A stretch of DNA of 64,000 nucleotides, taken from assembly GCA_964406465.1 (NCBI GenBank), contig CAYORT010000014.1:1-64000 (forward strand). Direction: 5' to 3'. The stretch comes from JAHEZL01 sp964406465. Lineage in GTDB: Bacteria > Bacteroidota > Bacteroidia > Flavobacteriales_C > GCA-002722245. How positions within the stretch are numbered: position 1 is the stretch's first letter; each line of letters opens with the position of its first letter. Of the stretch, positions 34,709 through 43,497 are shown piece by piece. The notes beneath the pieces were generated by a model that had not been told where the DNA came from, did not search any database, and worked only from the letters and a program-made list of their open reading frames with translations. Position numbers and translations under genes: made by a program.

Positions 34709-35125
34709 TTATTTTGAGCCAAAAGACTGCTCTTGCATTTTTGAAACATCAACTTTACCGTCTTGGTATTTCGACGGACATTTTACTAAAATCTTTTCAG
34801 CGTGAAACACGCCATTCACCATTTTACCGGTAAGGGTCACATTTTCTGATTTTTCTACATCGCGCGGTTTAGCGGCATGAAGTTTAACCTCTCGTTCTTC
34901 TTTGTTGGCATCGAAAACAAACATGGTAGTTAAGTCGGTATTCACCACCGGATCATAAACTACAGGTTTTTGTTTGTTAAGTTGGCCAATGATGGTTATC
35001 GTTTCATCGGGATTTTGTTCAGCTTCTTTAAAAGTGGAGTAGGTACCTGCATCTTGCAATACAAAGAGCAAAAGCACTACCGAAATAGCGATGATAGATA
35101 AGCCTATGATAGCTGATTTGTTCAT
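34709..35125 (-). CDS. ccmE: Haem chaperone CcmE with CxxxY motif
   Basis: Periplasmic haem carrier anchored by one N-terminal membrane segment (about residues 5-23), followed by an OB fold. It has 138 residues. The usual covalent haem ligand lies in HxxxY. Here the motif is VKCPSKY, with Cys116 and Tyr120, the CxxxY form known from archaeal and Desulfovibrio-type systems. The start overlaps the ccmD stop by four bases (ATGA). Confidence 0.92.
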   Translation of the reverse strand: MNKSAIIGLSIIAISVVLLLFVLQDAGTYSTFKEAEQNPDETITIIGQLNKQKPVVYDPVVNTDLTTMFVFDANKEEREVKLHAAKPRDVEKSENVTLTGKMVNGVFHAEKILVKCPSKYQDGKVDVSKMQEQSFGSK

Positions 35126-35295
35126 TTTTTTAATTCTTTTTCTAAGCGGTTCAATTTTCTTTCGGTGGCGAAAAGGTAAGTGAAGATTCCAACCAAGACA
35201 ATCAAAACAACACCTATTACCACGTAAATCTTTCCGTTTGAATTGAAAAAATTATCGGCCATTTCTACAGCCGTTTGTTGCGCTGTTTCTTTCAT
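35122..35295 (-). CDS. ccmD: CcmD-like small membrane protein
   Basis: A 57-codon frame: MKETAQQTAVEMADNFFNSN, then one membrane segment IYVVIGVVLIVLVGIFTYLF (about residues 23-42), then a charged helix ending LNRLEKELKK. Size, topology and position between ccmC and ccmE match CcmD, which holds the CcmC-haem-CcmE complex. Both junctions are ATGA overlaps. The protein is too divergent to identify by sequence alone. Confidence 0.8.
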   Translation of the reverse strand: MKETAQQTAVEMADNFFNSNGKIYVVIGVVLIVLVGIFTYLFATERKLNRLEKELKK

Positions 35296-35954
35296 GATTC
35301 CTTCGATTTAAGTTGTTCAATTCTAATTTTTACAGCACATATCCAAACACCTAAAAGTATAAAGCCAACTACTGCTGGGTAAAAAACCATACGCATAGTA
35401 GAATCTAAGTCGTATGAATTAAAGCCCGGATTACCACCGTTTCCAGGGTGAAGAGAGGCATGCATTCTAGGGTAAATGAGTGTAAAGATAATGAGCATAA
35501 CATAGGCGAAAACATTGTAAGCCGATGAAAGATTGGCTTTCTTTTCTTCATCGTTTACCGAGGAGCGCAAAATGAAGTAAGCTACGTAAATCAAAACCGC
35601 GATAGCAGCCCCAATAATTTTAGTGTCTTTGGGTATCCAATCCCCCCAAGTGTATTTTCCCCAAAGCATTCCAGTAACAAAACCCAAAACACCGAACAAG
35701 GTTCCCACGTGGGCAAAGATGTGCGCGTACAAATCGTGCTGAAGATTTCTGCTTTTCAAGAATTTAACGCTATACACCACAGATACAGTCATAAGTGTAA
35801 GCATGGAGAACCACATAGGCACGTGGAAAAATAAATTTCTAAGAGTTTCTTGAGTGGGGTACAATGCTGGTACTTTGATGGTAAAACCACCAACTACGGT
35901 GTATACCAAAAGCACGATACATATTATTTTCCACCAAAGCCGACGCATAAGCAA
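35292..35954 (-). CDS. ccmC: Haem delivery protein CcmC
   Basis: 220 residues, six hydrophobic segments. The tryptophan motif lies in GMLWGKYTWGDWIPKDTK (about residue 97), corresponding to the WWD-type haem-handling loop, flanked by histidines (RNLFFHVPMW and RMHASLHPG). It loads haem onto CcmE in the periplasm. Upstream is ccmB, 42 bases away. Confidence 0.93.
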   Translation of the reverse strand: MLMRRLWWKIICIVLLVYTVVGGFTIKVPALYPTQETLRNLFFHVPMWFSMLTLMTVSVVYSVKFLKSRNLQHDLYAHIFAHVGTLFGVLGFVTGMLWGKYTWGDWIPKDTKIIGAAIAVLIYVAYFILRSSVNDEEKKANLSSAYNVFAYVMLIIFTLIYPRMHASLHPGNGGNPGFNSYDLDSTMRMVFYPAVVGFILLGVWICAVKIRIEQLKSKES

Positions 35955-35996
35955 TTTTTGAGTTGCGAATTTAGTGAAAATGACTGGAAATGATTG

Positions 35997-36911
35997 TTAA
36001 AATTTGGCAATCTTTGGAAATAAAAACTGACCAATCACCAAAACAATAGCAGTAAGCAGCGCAAGTGCCCCGTAGTACTTGATATTAGAGCTTGAGCTAA
36101 CACTTGCCTTGTTCCAAATATTAGAGGCGTAAAACACATCTTTCTCTATTTTTCCTTTCAGTATTATTGCACGCTCCTTGTCGGCGGTGATAGTGCCACA
36201 AAAAACCATTTTAGTTTTTTTTCCTTCGGTATCTAAAGCTAAATACTCACTGCAATTCATGTTTTCTATCTGTTTGGTGAAAGAAATGGAATTACACAAT
36301 ACCTCAACTTCACTGCCTTCGCGCGCTTGAGCAAATGAAAAATCTTGGTATTCTTTATTTCCAATTAAATGGTTGGTTTGAGCTACCAAGATGATAAAAA
36401 AAGGAATTAAAACAGGTAAACTCAAAATGGGCATTAGGGTGTTGTTGAATGAGGCTTTTGATGAGATGGCGTTGGTGAGTGAAAGCACTGCAGCGAAGCC
36501 TAAAGCAGCGATGATGATGAGTAATAAAAACAACCATTGATTTTCAATTAAATTGCCAATGAATAGAGAGTAGCAAAAGTAATTTACCAATCCGGTGATG
36601 GTCATTAAAAAAGCATTATATAAAGTCTTGGCAGCTAAAATAGAATTGGGGTGTGCCAACTGATTTAAATAGCTTTGTGTGTTTTCGGTGTCGTTGCGAA
36701 AAGTATTGTTGGCTGCATTGATGAAAGCGAAGAGAATGATAATCCAAAAAAGTGCATTCCAAGTAGGGGCATGTTCAATATTATCGAGCGCCAAGTAAGA
36801 TATGAAAGTGGTGGCTACAGCGAAAAGCAAAATACTGTTAATGCCAGCTTTTTTTCTAAGCTCTAGTTGAAATTCTTTGCGGAATAGATATTTAACCTCT
36901 TTAAAATTCAC
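35997..36911 (-). CDS. ccmB: CcmB with inserted OB-fold-like domain
   Basis: Membrane subunit of the CcmABCD haem-release complex. Residues 1-178 are a normal CcmB with five membrane segments. Typical CcmB is about 220 residues, but this one has 304. Between segments five and six lies an extra region (about 185-275) whose end, ILKGKIEKDVFYASNIWNK, resembles LTGKMVNGVFHAEKILVK in the CcmE of the same operon. The last membrane segment is at about 279-297. The start is GTG, sharing one base with the bshB1 TAG. ccmA is not in the window. Confidence 0.88.
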   Translation of the reverse strand: MNFKEVKYLFRKEFQLELRKKAGINSILLFAVATTFISYLALDNIEHAPTWNALFWIIILFAFINAANNTFRNDTENTQSYLNQLAHPNSILAAKTLYNAFLMTITGLVNYFCYSLFIGNLIENQWLFLLLIIIAALGFAAVLSLTNAISSKASFNNTLMPILSLPVLIPFFIILVAQTNHLIGNKEYQDFSFAQAREGSEVEVLCNSISFTKQIENMNCSEYLALDTEGKKTKMVFCGTITADKERAIILKGKIEKDVFYASNIWNKASVSSSSNIKYYGALALLTAIVLVIGQFLFPKIAKF

Positions 36912-37633
36912 TAAATCAAATCGTTTAAATTCTCAACGCCAGCAGGTCTTTCCACCGAAAATCCTTCACCGTATTCTGTTTTAATTAGTCGGCCGTATTC
37001 GCGTGATCGAGCTTCTAAGAATTTTATGAATTCCGGACTAGAAATAGGGGTGGAAGGTTCTTTTGAATTAGGATCGTAAAATTGCGATTTGAAAGCCTTT
37101 ATAGCATCCATTTTTATATCGAAATAGCCTGTAATATCAACTATAACATCGGGCTTAATGTAGTGATCTTGAATGTAGTGATATACAACATCTGGACGAT
37201 GAGCTTCCTGTTTTTTGCCGCCCAAAGAGGTTTCTATTTTCACCAAACCAGCCAAAAAACAAGCCTCGCTTACTAATTGCGCTGCACGGGCATGATCGGG
37301 ATGGCGATCGGTCACTGAATTCGCCAACACGATGGTTGGTTTGTACTTGCGAATCATTTTCACCACGGCCAATTTGTTTTTCTCCGATAGATCGAAGAAA
37401 CCATCGGGCAAACCTAAATTTTCTCTTTCTACAACGCCTAATATTTTTGCCGATTTTTTTGCTTCAGTAGCGCGAATTGCTGCTGTGCCACGTGTGCCAA
37501 GTTCGCCTGCAGTTAAGTCAACAATTGCAATCTTATCTCCTTGTGTGGCTTGCTTTACGATAGTTCCACCGCATGATAATTCAATATCATCGGGATGGGC
37601 TGCAAAAGCGAGAATATCAACAGTATGTGACAT
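36911..37633 (-). CDS. bshB1: Bacillithiol biosynthesis deacetylase BshB1
   Basis: PIG-L/LmbE-type zinc deacetylase that removes acetate from GlcNAc-malate in bacillithiol synthesis. Start chosen at 37633 (MSHTVDILAFAAHPDD), giving 240 residues; an upstream in-frame ATG at 37687 adds 18 non-conserved residues. The metal-binding motif is AHPDD and the second His region is DRHPDHARAA. It is the first gene of the ccm operon and probably shares its transcript. Confidence 0.93.
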   Translation of the reverse strand: MSHTVDILAFAAHPDDIELSCGGTIVKQATQGDKIAIVDLTAGELGTRGTAAIRATEAKKSAKILGVVERENLGLPDGFFDLSEKNKLAVVKMIRKYKPTIVLANSVTDRHPDHARAAQLVSEACFLAGLVKIETSLGGKKQEAHRPDVVYHYIQDHYIKPDVIVDITGYFDIKMDAIKAFKSQFYDPNSKEPSTPISSPEFIKFLEARSREYGRLIKTEYGEGFSVERPAGVENLNDLI

Positions 37634-37740
37634 AGATGAGTTTTTGGTAAAGATAATAATTGAGTTCTTCTTTTCTAAAGAAAACATATCTCTAGCCTAA
37701 TTTCAATTTCTTTATTGATTTTATTGAGCTTATTTGTTTT

Positions 37741-37862
37741 ATGTTCCACACGTATTCACCACGGCGGGTATGATGTACGTAGATGTTGACGTTGTTTTTG
37801 TTTTCATCTGCATAAAAAAATGTATAAAAAATATTTTCTTGTAATTTTTTTTCTACTTTCAC
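37741..37862 (-). other. Possible short or remnant coding stretch
   Basis: On the - strand, from a GTG at 37862, one frame reads KVEKKLQENIFYTFFYADEN, then NNVNIYVHHTRRGEYVWNIK, a protein-like composition with no stop. I cannot find a convincing beginning or end; an upstream stop lies within about 25 bases. It may be a fragment of a lost gene or a small unrecognised one. Confidence 0.3.
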
Positions 37863-37915
37863 GCCGTCAATATATCGGATCTAACTAAATTTTTAACCAC
37901 TAAACTTTTTCAATC

Positions 37916-38476
37916 ATGAAAAGAAGAATTCTATTATGTTTATCAGTGACGATTGTGTCGTTCACTATGATTTTTAATGCCTGAACAAAGCCAGTTGTGG
38001 TTCCAAATCCTAAAAAGATGGGAATAAAAATTAACATCAAGAAACCCTCTACTTCATTATGTGCTGCGCCAGTTTTCAATCCTACCGCATTAAGTCAATT
38101 TGTTTTGGAAAATGATGCTTCGGATTGGACAATTTCAACTTTAAAAGCAATGGAAAGCAAAAGTATTCCTGGTCTTAAAGTGAATGTGTTCTCAGATAAT
38201 AATGGATCTTGGGTGCTTTTTCGCGATAATTCTTCGCTAACCTTTACTGGTGGTGTACTAACTACCGAAGTTCCAGAATCAGGTAAGTTCCTTGTAAGTG
38301 TCGAATACCTTTCTACATGCAATAATTGTACACCAAATACAGGTTACGGAAACGTTGCATTGCATCAGTGGTATGATAATAGAACGGAATCAGGGAGCTA
38401 TTCACAAACAGGAAGCCAAATAACTGTTAATTTAGATATGATATCGGGCTCGAGTGTGAAGCAATGCGGTAACTAA
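37916..38476 (+). pseudogene. Putative lipoprotein with in-frame TGA at the lipobox
   Basis: ATG at 37916 opens a signal peptide (MKRRILLCLSVTIVSFTMIFNA) and the next codon is TGA (37982-37984). The same frame then continues without stop for 164 codons (TKPVVVPNPKKMGIKI and on to VKQCGN). The TGA stands where a lipoprotein would have its lipidated cysteine; one base change from TGC or TGT explains it. The mature part, of unknown family, looks like a beta-rich secreted domain with several cysteines. Alternatively the downstream part is translated from a GTG at 37997. Confidence 0.6.
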
Positions 38477-38516
38477 ACTTTTAATAATTAAATAATTTAT
38501 TCGTTATATTGACACT

Positions 38517-38540
38517 TGGCTTCGGGTAATACCGAAGCCA
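38517..38540. other. Stem-loop in front of TonB-receptor gene
   Basis: TGGCTTCGG and CCGAAGCCA form a perfect 9-bp stem with a 6-base loop. It lies 17 bases before the receptor start, with only a weak T tract after it. It may end the lipoprotein transcript or act in the receptor leader. Confidence 0.6.
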
Positions 38541-38556
38541 CTTAATCATTTGTAGA

Positions 38557-40902
38557 ATGAAATATACAAAACTTAATTTATTGATTTTTTCATTATTTGC
38601 GATTCAGATTCATGCTCAAAAGTTTGTTGTTAGTGGAGTTGTGCTCGATAGTGCAAGTAAAGAGCCAATGATTGGTGCTAATATTAATGAATTAGAAAGT
38701 AACTATGGTTGTGTCACTAATTCAATGGGGTATTTTGCCCTACCACTTGATTCAGGGAATTACAGAGTTCAAATTTCATTTGTAGGATATAAAAGTCAGA
38801 TTTGCTCGCTGAAACTAAATGAGAGTCAGCGTTTATTGATCCAATTATCACGAGAAGAGTTTGTTCTTGACTCTATTGTAATCAAACGTTTTAAAAAGAA
38901 CCACCTATCTATTGAAGGTGGTAAGATGAATATCCCAATAAAACAGATTCAAATTATTCCCTCAATTTTAGGGGAAAGTGATCCATTGAAAATTGCTCAG
39001 AGTTTGCCAGGTGTGCAAAGTGGTGGCGAAGCCGTTCCTGGTTTGTTTGTGCGCGGATCGTCATCAGATCAAAATTTAGTGCTTGTTGATGACGCACCTC
39101 TTTATGGTCCCTTCCATCTTTTTGGAATTTTTTCGGTAATTAATTCAGATGCGCTTAAAACTTTTGAAATTACCAAAGGCGGATACTCTTCAGAATACGG
39201 GGGAAGACTTGCCTCAGTCGTAAACATGAATTTGAAAGAAGGTGATAAAACAAGATGGAAAGCTGATGTAAGCGCGGGAATTGGTATTTCAAAAATATTA
39301 ATTGAAGCACCAATTTATAAAAATTCCGTTTCTGCAATATTATCAGTAAGAAGAGCTTACGCACATTTAATGATAAAACCATTTCTTTCTGAAAATCAAA
39401 AAAGCAGTTATCAATTTTATGATATTCATGGCAAAATATCATTTACCCCGTCTAAATCAACTAAAATATATCTCAGTTTTTTACACAGCGGTGATAATTT
39501 TACATTGAACGATAATACATCGAGTTATAGTCCATATAATAATGCGGTTGAGTGGGAAAATTTTCTCACTTCTCTCAGAATAAATAAAATCATTAATCCA
39601 AATATTTTTTGGAATACTTCTATAACCTATAGTCAATACAACCTTAAAAGTTCCACCGATCAGATATATATTAATGATAAATATTATTTACAATATAGCA
39701 CAGGCATTCAGGACTTAGGATTGAAAAATGATTTCACTTACTATTTAACTAATTCTAATACATTGAAATTCGGTACCTCCTCAGCATTCAAAGCTTTTGT
39801 CCCTGATGCCATTGTTTCTAAAAATGAGGTAATAGATCAATTGTCTCGCACTGTTAGCAGCTATAATAATTGGGAAAATGCTATATATGTTGAAGATGAA
39901 TTTAAAGTAGGAAAAAAGATTAAAGGGCGTATTGGTATTAGAACCAATATTTTTACCTATAGAAATTACACCCTTATTCACCCTGAACCAAGGGTTTGCT
40001 TGGTATACCTGCTAAAAAGTAACTGGACACTTAAATCTTCATACACTCAAATGCACCAGTATCTTCATCTCATAACCAATAAAGGAATAGGATTGCCCCT
40101 TGATTTATGGATTCCAGCGACATCAAATGTTCCCTATAAATATGCAAATCAATTTACTTTTTCTATACAAAAGGAAATACCAAAACACCAAATTTCCGTC
40201 AGTATTGAAAACTACTATAAAGTGATTCACAATGATATTTCATTTAAAGAAGGAAATAGCTTTATGAAAAGTAGCGCAATAGAAGACATAAATGGAAATG
40301 AAATAAATTGGGAAAAAAATATTACCAGCGGTAAGAGCACTAATTTTGGTAGTGAGTTTTGGTTGCATAAAAGTGCTGGACGATTGCAGGGCTGGGTATC
40401 CTATAGTTTGTCTTGGTCGATTTCACAATTTAAAGAATTAAATTTTGGAAAACCTTTTTACGCAAGGCATGACAGAAGACACAATTTTAGTGTGATGGTA
40501 ATATATCAACTTTCCGAAAAAATATTTCTTACGGCCAATTTTACTTTAATGAGTGGAAATCCTATCACAGTTGCTAATTCTGCCTTTAATTACGGAGAAC
40601 TTAAGCCCGATAATATACCTGCTAACATTGGTTATCCTTGGATTGCGTAAGACTACCCTGAATTGAATAATTTTAGAATGCCAGCATATCACCGTTTAGA
40701 TCTTGGCATTTCTTATCAAGTCACTAATAGAAAAAGAAAACAAGAATTGGAATTCAGTATGTACAATGTTTACAATCGACAAAACCCCTATTTTTACTAT
40801 ATTTCGAATAGCATCGACCCTATAAATGGCGTTAAAAGCAGCATAAAGCAGGTCTCCATTCTTCCTTTTATTCCATCTATAAACTATAAAATACACTTTT
40901 AA
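38557..40902 (+). pseudogene. TonB-dependent receptor interrupted by TAA
   Basis: One frame from ATG 38557 to TAA 40902 is broken only by a TAA at 40648-40650. Before it: a signal peptide ending HAQ, a carboxypeptidase-like regulatory domain (about 22-105), and a plug with LFVRGSSSDQNLVLVDDAPL, then barrel strands. After it: DYPELNNFRMPAYHRLDLGI and the last strands, ending YKIHF with an aromatic terminal residue typical of outer-membrane barrels. The final TAA overlaps the next gene as TAATG, which supports the longer frame as the ancestral one. Without the last strands the barrel would probably not fold. Confidence 0.75.
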
Positions 40903-41816
40903 TGAAACTAAAAATCTTCATGCTTTTATCATGTTTAGCCCTTCTTTCATCTTGTATCAAAGAAGTGGATGAAGACTTTAATTTCAAGAGCAAAATCGCC
41001 TTGTTTGCATTTATAACAAATGAAGATGCGAATCCGAGAATTATTCTTCTGAATAATTCTCCAGTAACACAAGCGAATCCGAGTGGAAAAGCTAACTACA
41101 ATTACATAGAAAATGCAACTGTGAAGATGTACAATGAGGAAGGTGAAGAGGTTTTACTGTCTTTTAAAGATGAAGGGTACACAAAATTCTACCAGACAGA
41201 TTCGTCGGTCTTCAAATTTAAGGAAGACAAAAAATATTTCATTAACGTAAGTACTCTTGACGGCAGAACTTGTAATGCTTCTTTTATTTCTCCAAGAGGA
41301 GTTTTACCAAAAAATACCAAATGCGACACTAACTATATTTCTACATTAGAATTTGATCCAAATGGCCTATCTATCATGAAGAAAAAACTAAAACTAAATA
41401 TTGAATTTAGTCCTTTAAATGATTATTACTTTGTGTATTCCAAAGTATATTATCACTGTATTTCAGTCGATAAACACGGTGTAAGAGATATCTCCAGTGA
41501 TTGGCAGCAACTTTTCTTTAGTGAGCAAACAGATAAACCACAAGCATATATTGGTGAGCAGAATTTGGAAACTTTTACTACAATAACATCAAGCTCATTC
41601 GATACAGTAAGTGCATTTCATATTTATTTAGATAGCATAGAATATAGAATCGCTGCAGCTAATAAAGAATACGAGCAATTTCTGAATAGTGTTGAAACTC
41701 AGTCGTCGAATATTAATGATCCTTTTGCAGAACCAACTATACTTTATTCAAATATTCAAGGTGGTTTAGGTTTTTTTACCGGACTAACAATACGTTCTAA
41801 AAAAATAAAATATTAG
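40902..41816 (+). CDS. DUF4249-type lipoprotein
   Basis: 304 residues. The lipoprotein signal is MKLKIFMLLSCLALLSSC with the lipobox LSSC. The mature N-terminal half (ALFAFITNEDANPRIIL, then a beta-rich domain) matches the DUF4249 group that is found beside TonB-dependent receptors in Bacteroidota. The start overlaps the receptor frame by one base. The function is unknown; by context it is an outer-membrane accessory of the receptor. Confidence 0.78.
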   Translation: MKLKIFMLLSCLALLSSCIKEVDEDFNFKSKIALFAFITNEDANPRIILLNNSPVTQANPSGKANYNYIENATVKMYNEEGEEVLLSFKDEGYTKFYQTDSSVFKFKEDKKYFINVSTLDGRTCNASFISPRGVLPKNTKCDTNYISTLEFDPNGLSIMKKKLKLNIEFSPLNDYYFVYSKVYYHCISVDKHGVRDISSDWQQLFFSEQTDKPQAYIGEQNLETFTTITSSSFDTVSAFHIYLDSIEYRIAAANKEYEQFLNSVETQSSNINDPFAEPTILYSNIQGGLGFFTGLTIRSKKIKY

Positions 41817-41909
41817 TAAATATTTTTGCTATTTGCATTCAGTTTGGAGATATAGCTTTATGGAAAGAAGTAAAATCTTCTTTTTTATATTTATCGAAAA
41901 TTCAATTCC

Positions 41910-42266
41910 ATGCACTTAGAATCCCTCCGTGAATATTGCCTCTCTAAAAAAGCTGTTGAAGAAACATTGCCTTTTGGTCCAGATACCTTGGTGTTTAAGG
42001 TGATGGGTAAAGCATTCTTGTTGTGTGGGTTTGAAAATGATCCATTATCATTTAATGTGAAATGTGATCCTGAAAAAGCAATTGAACTTCGCGAAGAGTA
42101 TCCTTGCGTTCAGCCGGGTTATCATATGAATAAAAAACACTGGAATACTATAGCTGCAGATGGTTCGGTGAGTGATAAGCAGTTAGAAGAATGGATTGAT
42201 CATTCCTACGATTTAGTGGTAGGTGGATTAACAAAAAAGGAAAAGGAAATTTTAGAAAAGATTTAA
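41910..42266 (+). CDS. MmcQ/YjbR family protein
   Basis: 118 residues. The start HLESLREYCLSKKAVEETLPFG and the motif VQPGYHMNKKHWNTI are characteristic of the MmcQ/YjbR family (CyaY-like fold). Structures suggest DNA binding, but the cellular role is not established. A terminator follows. Confidence 0.9.
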   Translation: MHLESLREYCLSKKAVEETLPFGPDTLVFKVMGKAFLLCGFENDPLSFNVKCDPEKAIELREEYPCVQPGYHMNKKHWNTIAADGSVSDKQLEEWIDHSYDLVVGGLTKKEKEILEKI

Positions 42267-42269
42267 GCA

Positions 42270-42302
42270 AAAAAATCCTTCGCTTTCACGAGGGATTTTT
42301 TA
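42270..42302 (+). terminator. Intrinsic terminator after MmcQ/YjbR gene
   Basis: AAAAATCCTTCG and CGAGGGATTTTT pair (one G-U) around a 6-base loop, followed by a T run. Confidence 0.8.
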
Positions 42303-42410
42303 TTATCCTATTTTTTTGATGCATTCGAACGCATCTTTTTTAGATTTTTTAAGAAACTTATCGGTTGACTTTGAGCTTAGCATTGTATCGACATAGATTA
42401 ATCAAGTAAT

Positions 42411-43055
42411 TTACATTGTAAACATTTGTTCCGACTCAAAAACATTTATTTTATTACTATTCACTTTTGTGGAATTGATCATTGCTTTAGCAACAATTTC
42501 CACATCGATTATTCTATATTTTCTAAACAATCCAATCGCGTTGAATAGTTTCAGTATTGGAAAGCTCAATACTTCTCCTAATCTAAATTCCTTGCGATTT
42601 CCACCTAAGGGTCCGGGACGCATAATGTTAATTTGTTGGAAGGGTAAAGATTTTACCGCTTCTTCCAATTCACCTTTCATTTTAAGATAGAAGGTGCTTG
42701 AATTTGGCGATGCGCCAATAGACGAAATTAATACATACGTTTTTACTCCGTTTTCTGCGGCGGCTTTCGCGGTTTGATATTGATAAGTAAAATCTACTTC
42801 ATACTGTGCTGCTTTGCTTTTTGCATTTCTCAGTGTTGTACCCATGCATGAAAGTAAAATATCTCCAGTTACCAGGTGTTTGTATGAATTGATGTCTTTA
42901 AAATCAACTATTAGTTCTTCTATTTTAGAATGTTTTATTTCCGAAGGTTTTCGAACGAGAAGTTTTATGGTAGAGTAATCTCTATCTCTAAGTAATTGTT
43001 GTAGTAATGCACTACCTACGAGTCCTGATGAACCTAATATTAGAGCTGTTTTCAT
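42411..43055 (-). CDS. NAD(P)-binding atypical SDR protein
   Basis: 214 residues from the ATG at 43055 (MKTALILGSSGLVGSALLQQ), chosen because the upstream ATG at 43082 would overlap the previous gene by 20 bases. The nucleotide-binding motif is GSSGLVG. Further features are SCMGTTLRNAKSK, VLISSIGA and IMRPGPLGG, as in NAD(P)H-binding Oxidoreductase/HTATIP2-like proteins. The substrate is unknown. Confidence 0.85.
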   Translation of the reverse strand: MKTALILGSSGLVGSALLQQLLRDRDYSTIKLLVRKPSEIKHSKIEELIVDFKDINSYKHLVTGDILLSCMGTTLRNAKSKAAQYEVDFTYQYQTAKAAAENGVKTYVLISSIGASPNSSTFYLKMKGELEEAVKSLPFQQINIMRPGPLGGNRKEFRLGEVLSFPILKLFNAIGLFRKYRIIDVEIVAKAMINSTKVNSNKINVFESEQMFTM

Positions 43056-43062
43056 AATCACA

Positions 43063-43407
43063 TCATTTTTTGTAAAGCTCAACTTTTCTTCCCTCAGGGT
43101 CTGTCAGAATTGTTACATATCCAAATTCTGTTAAAGTTGGTTCTGTCATTTTTATATTGTTAGTCCTTAGTTCGTCTAGTACATTTTCAAAATTTTCTAT
43201 AGCAAAGCCTAATCTTAAAGTTTTATCAACTTCTATTTGGTTTTTTGATAAGGGATAGATCTCAAGGATTAATGTTCCTATTTGTGCAGAGTAATGCATA
43301 GGGGAGTTACCATGTTTATGATAATCAAATTTTAGATTCAGAAGACTATAAAAATCTGCAATTTGCTTAGGGTTTTCGCTTCGAATTACTAGAAGTCTAA
43401 TTTCCAT
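43063..43407 (-). CDS. VOC/glyoxalase-fold protein
   Basis: 114 residues with two beta-alpha-beta-beta-beta modules: IRLLVIRSENPKQIADFYSLL at the start, and VTILTDPEGRKVELYK at the end, where the Glu is a usual metal ligand. The family includes glyoxalases, dioxygenases and resistance proteins; nothing here fixes the substrate. Adjacent to the SDR gene, eight bases apart. Confidence 0.85.
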   Translation of the reverse strand: MEIRLLVIRSENPKQIADFYSLLNLKFDYHKHGNSPMHYSAQIGTLILEIYPLSKNQIEVDKTLRLGFAIENFENVLDELRTNNIKMTEPTLTEFGYVTILTDPEGRKVELYKK

Positions 43408-43461
43408 GTTTTAAATGAGATTACTTTGTCTTTATTGCCGTTGATGTAATAACAGAATTAC

Positions 43462-43493
43462 AAAAAAAAATCCCTCGCATCTGCGAGGGATTT
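43462..43493 (-). terminator. Intrinsic terminator after ilvE
   Basis: TCCCTCGCA and TGCGAGGGA form a perfect 9-bp stem with a two-base loop (43471-43490). On the - strand it is followed by nine T residues just past the ilvE stop. Confidence 0.85.
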
Positions 43494-43497
43494 CCTA

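Noticed and set aside
37332..37700. 122-residue + strand frame
   Set aside because: It is the antisense shadow of bshB1, whose catalytic motifs are clear.
37982..37984. TGA recoded as an amino acid throughout this organism
   Set aside because: TGA ends normal genes here (for example ccmC and ccmD), and the neighbouring receptor is interrupted by TAA, not TGA. A local mutation or error is simpler.
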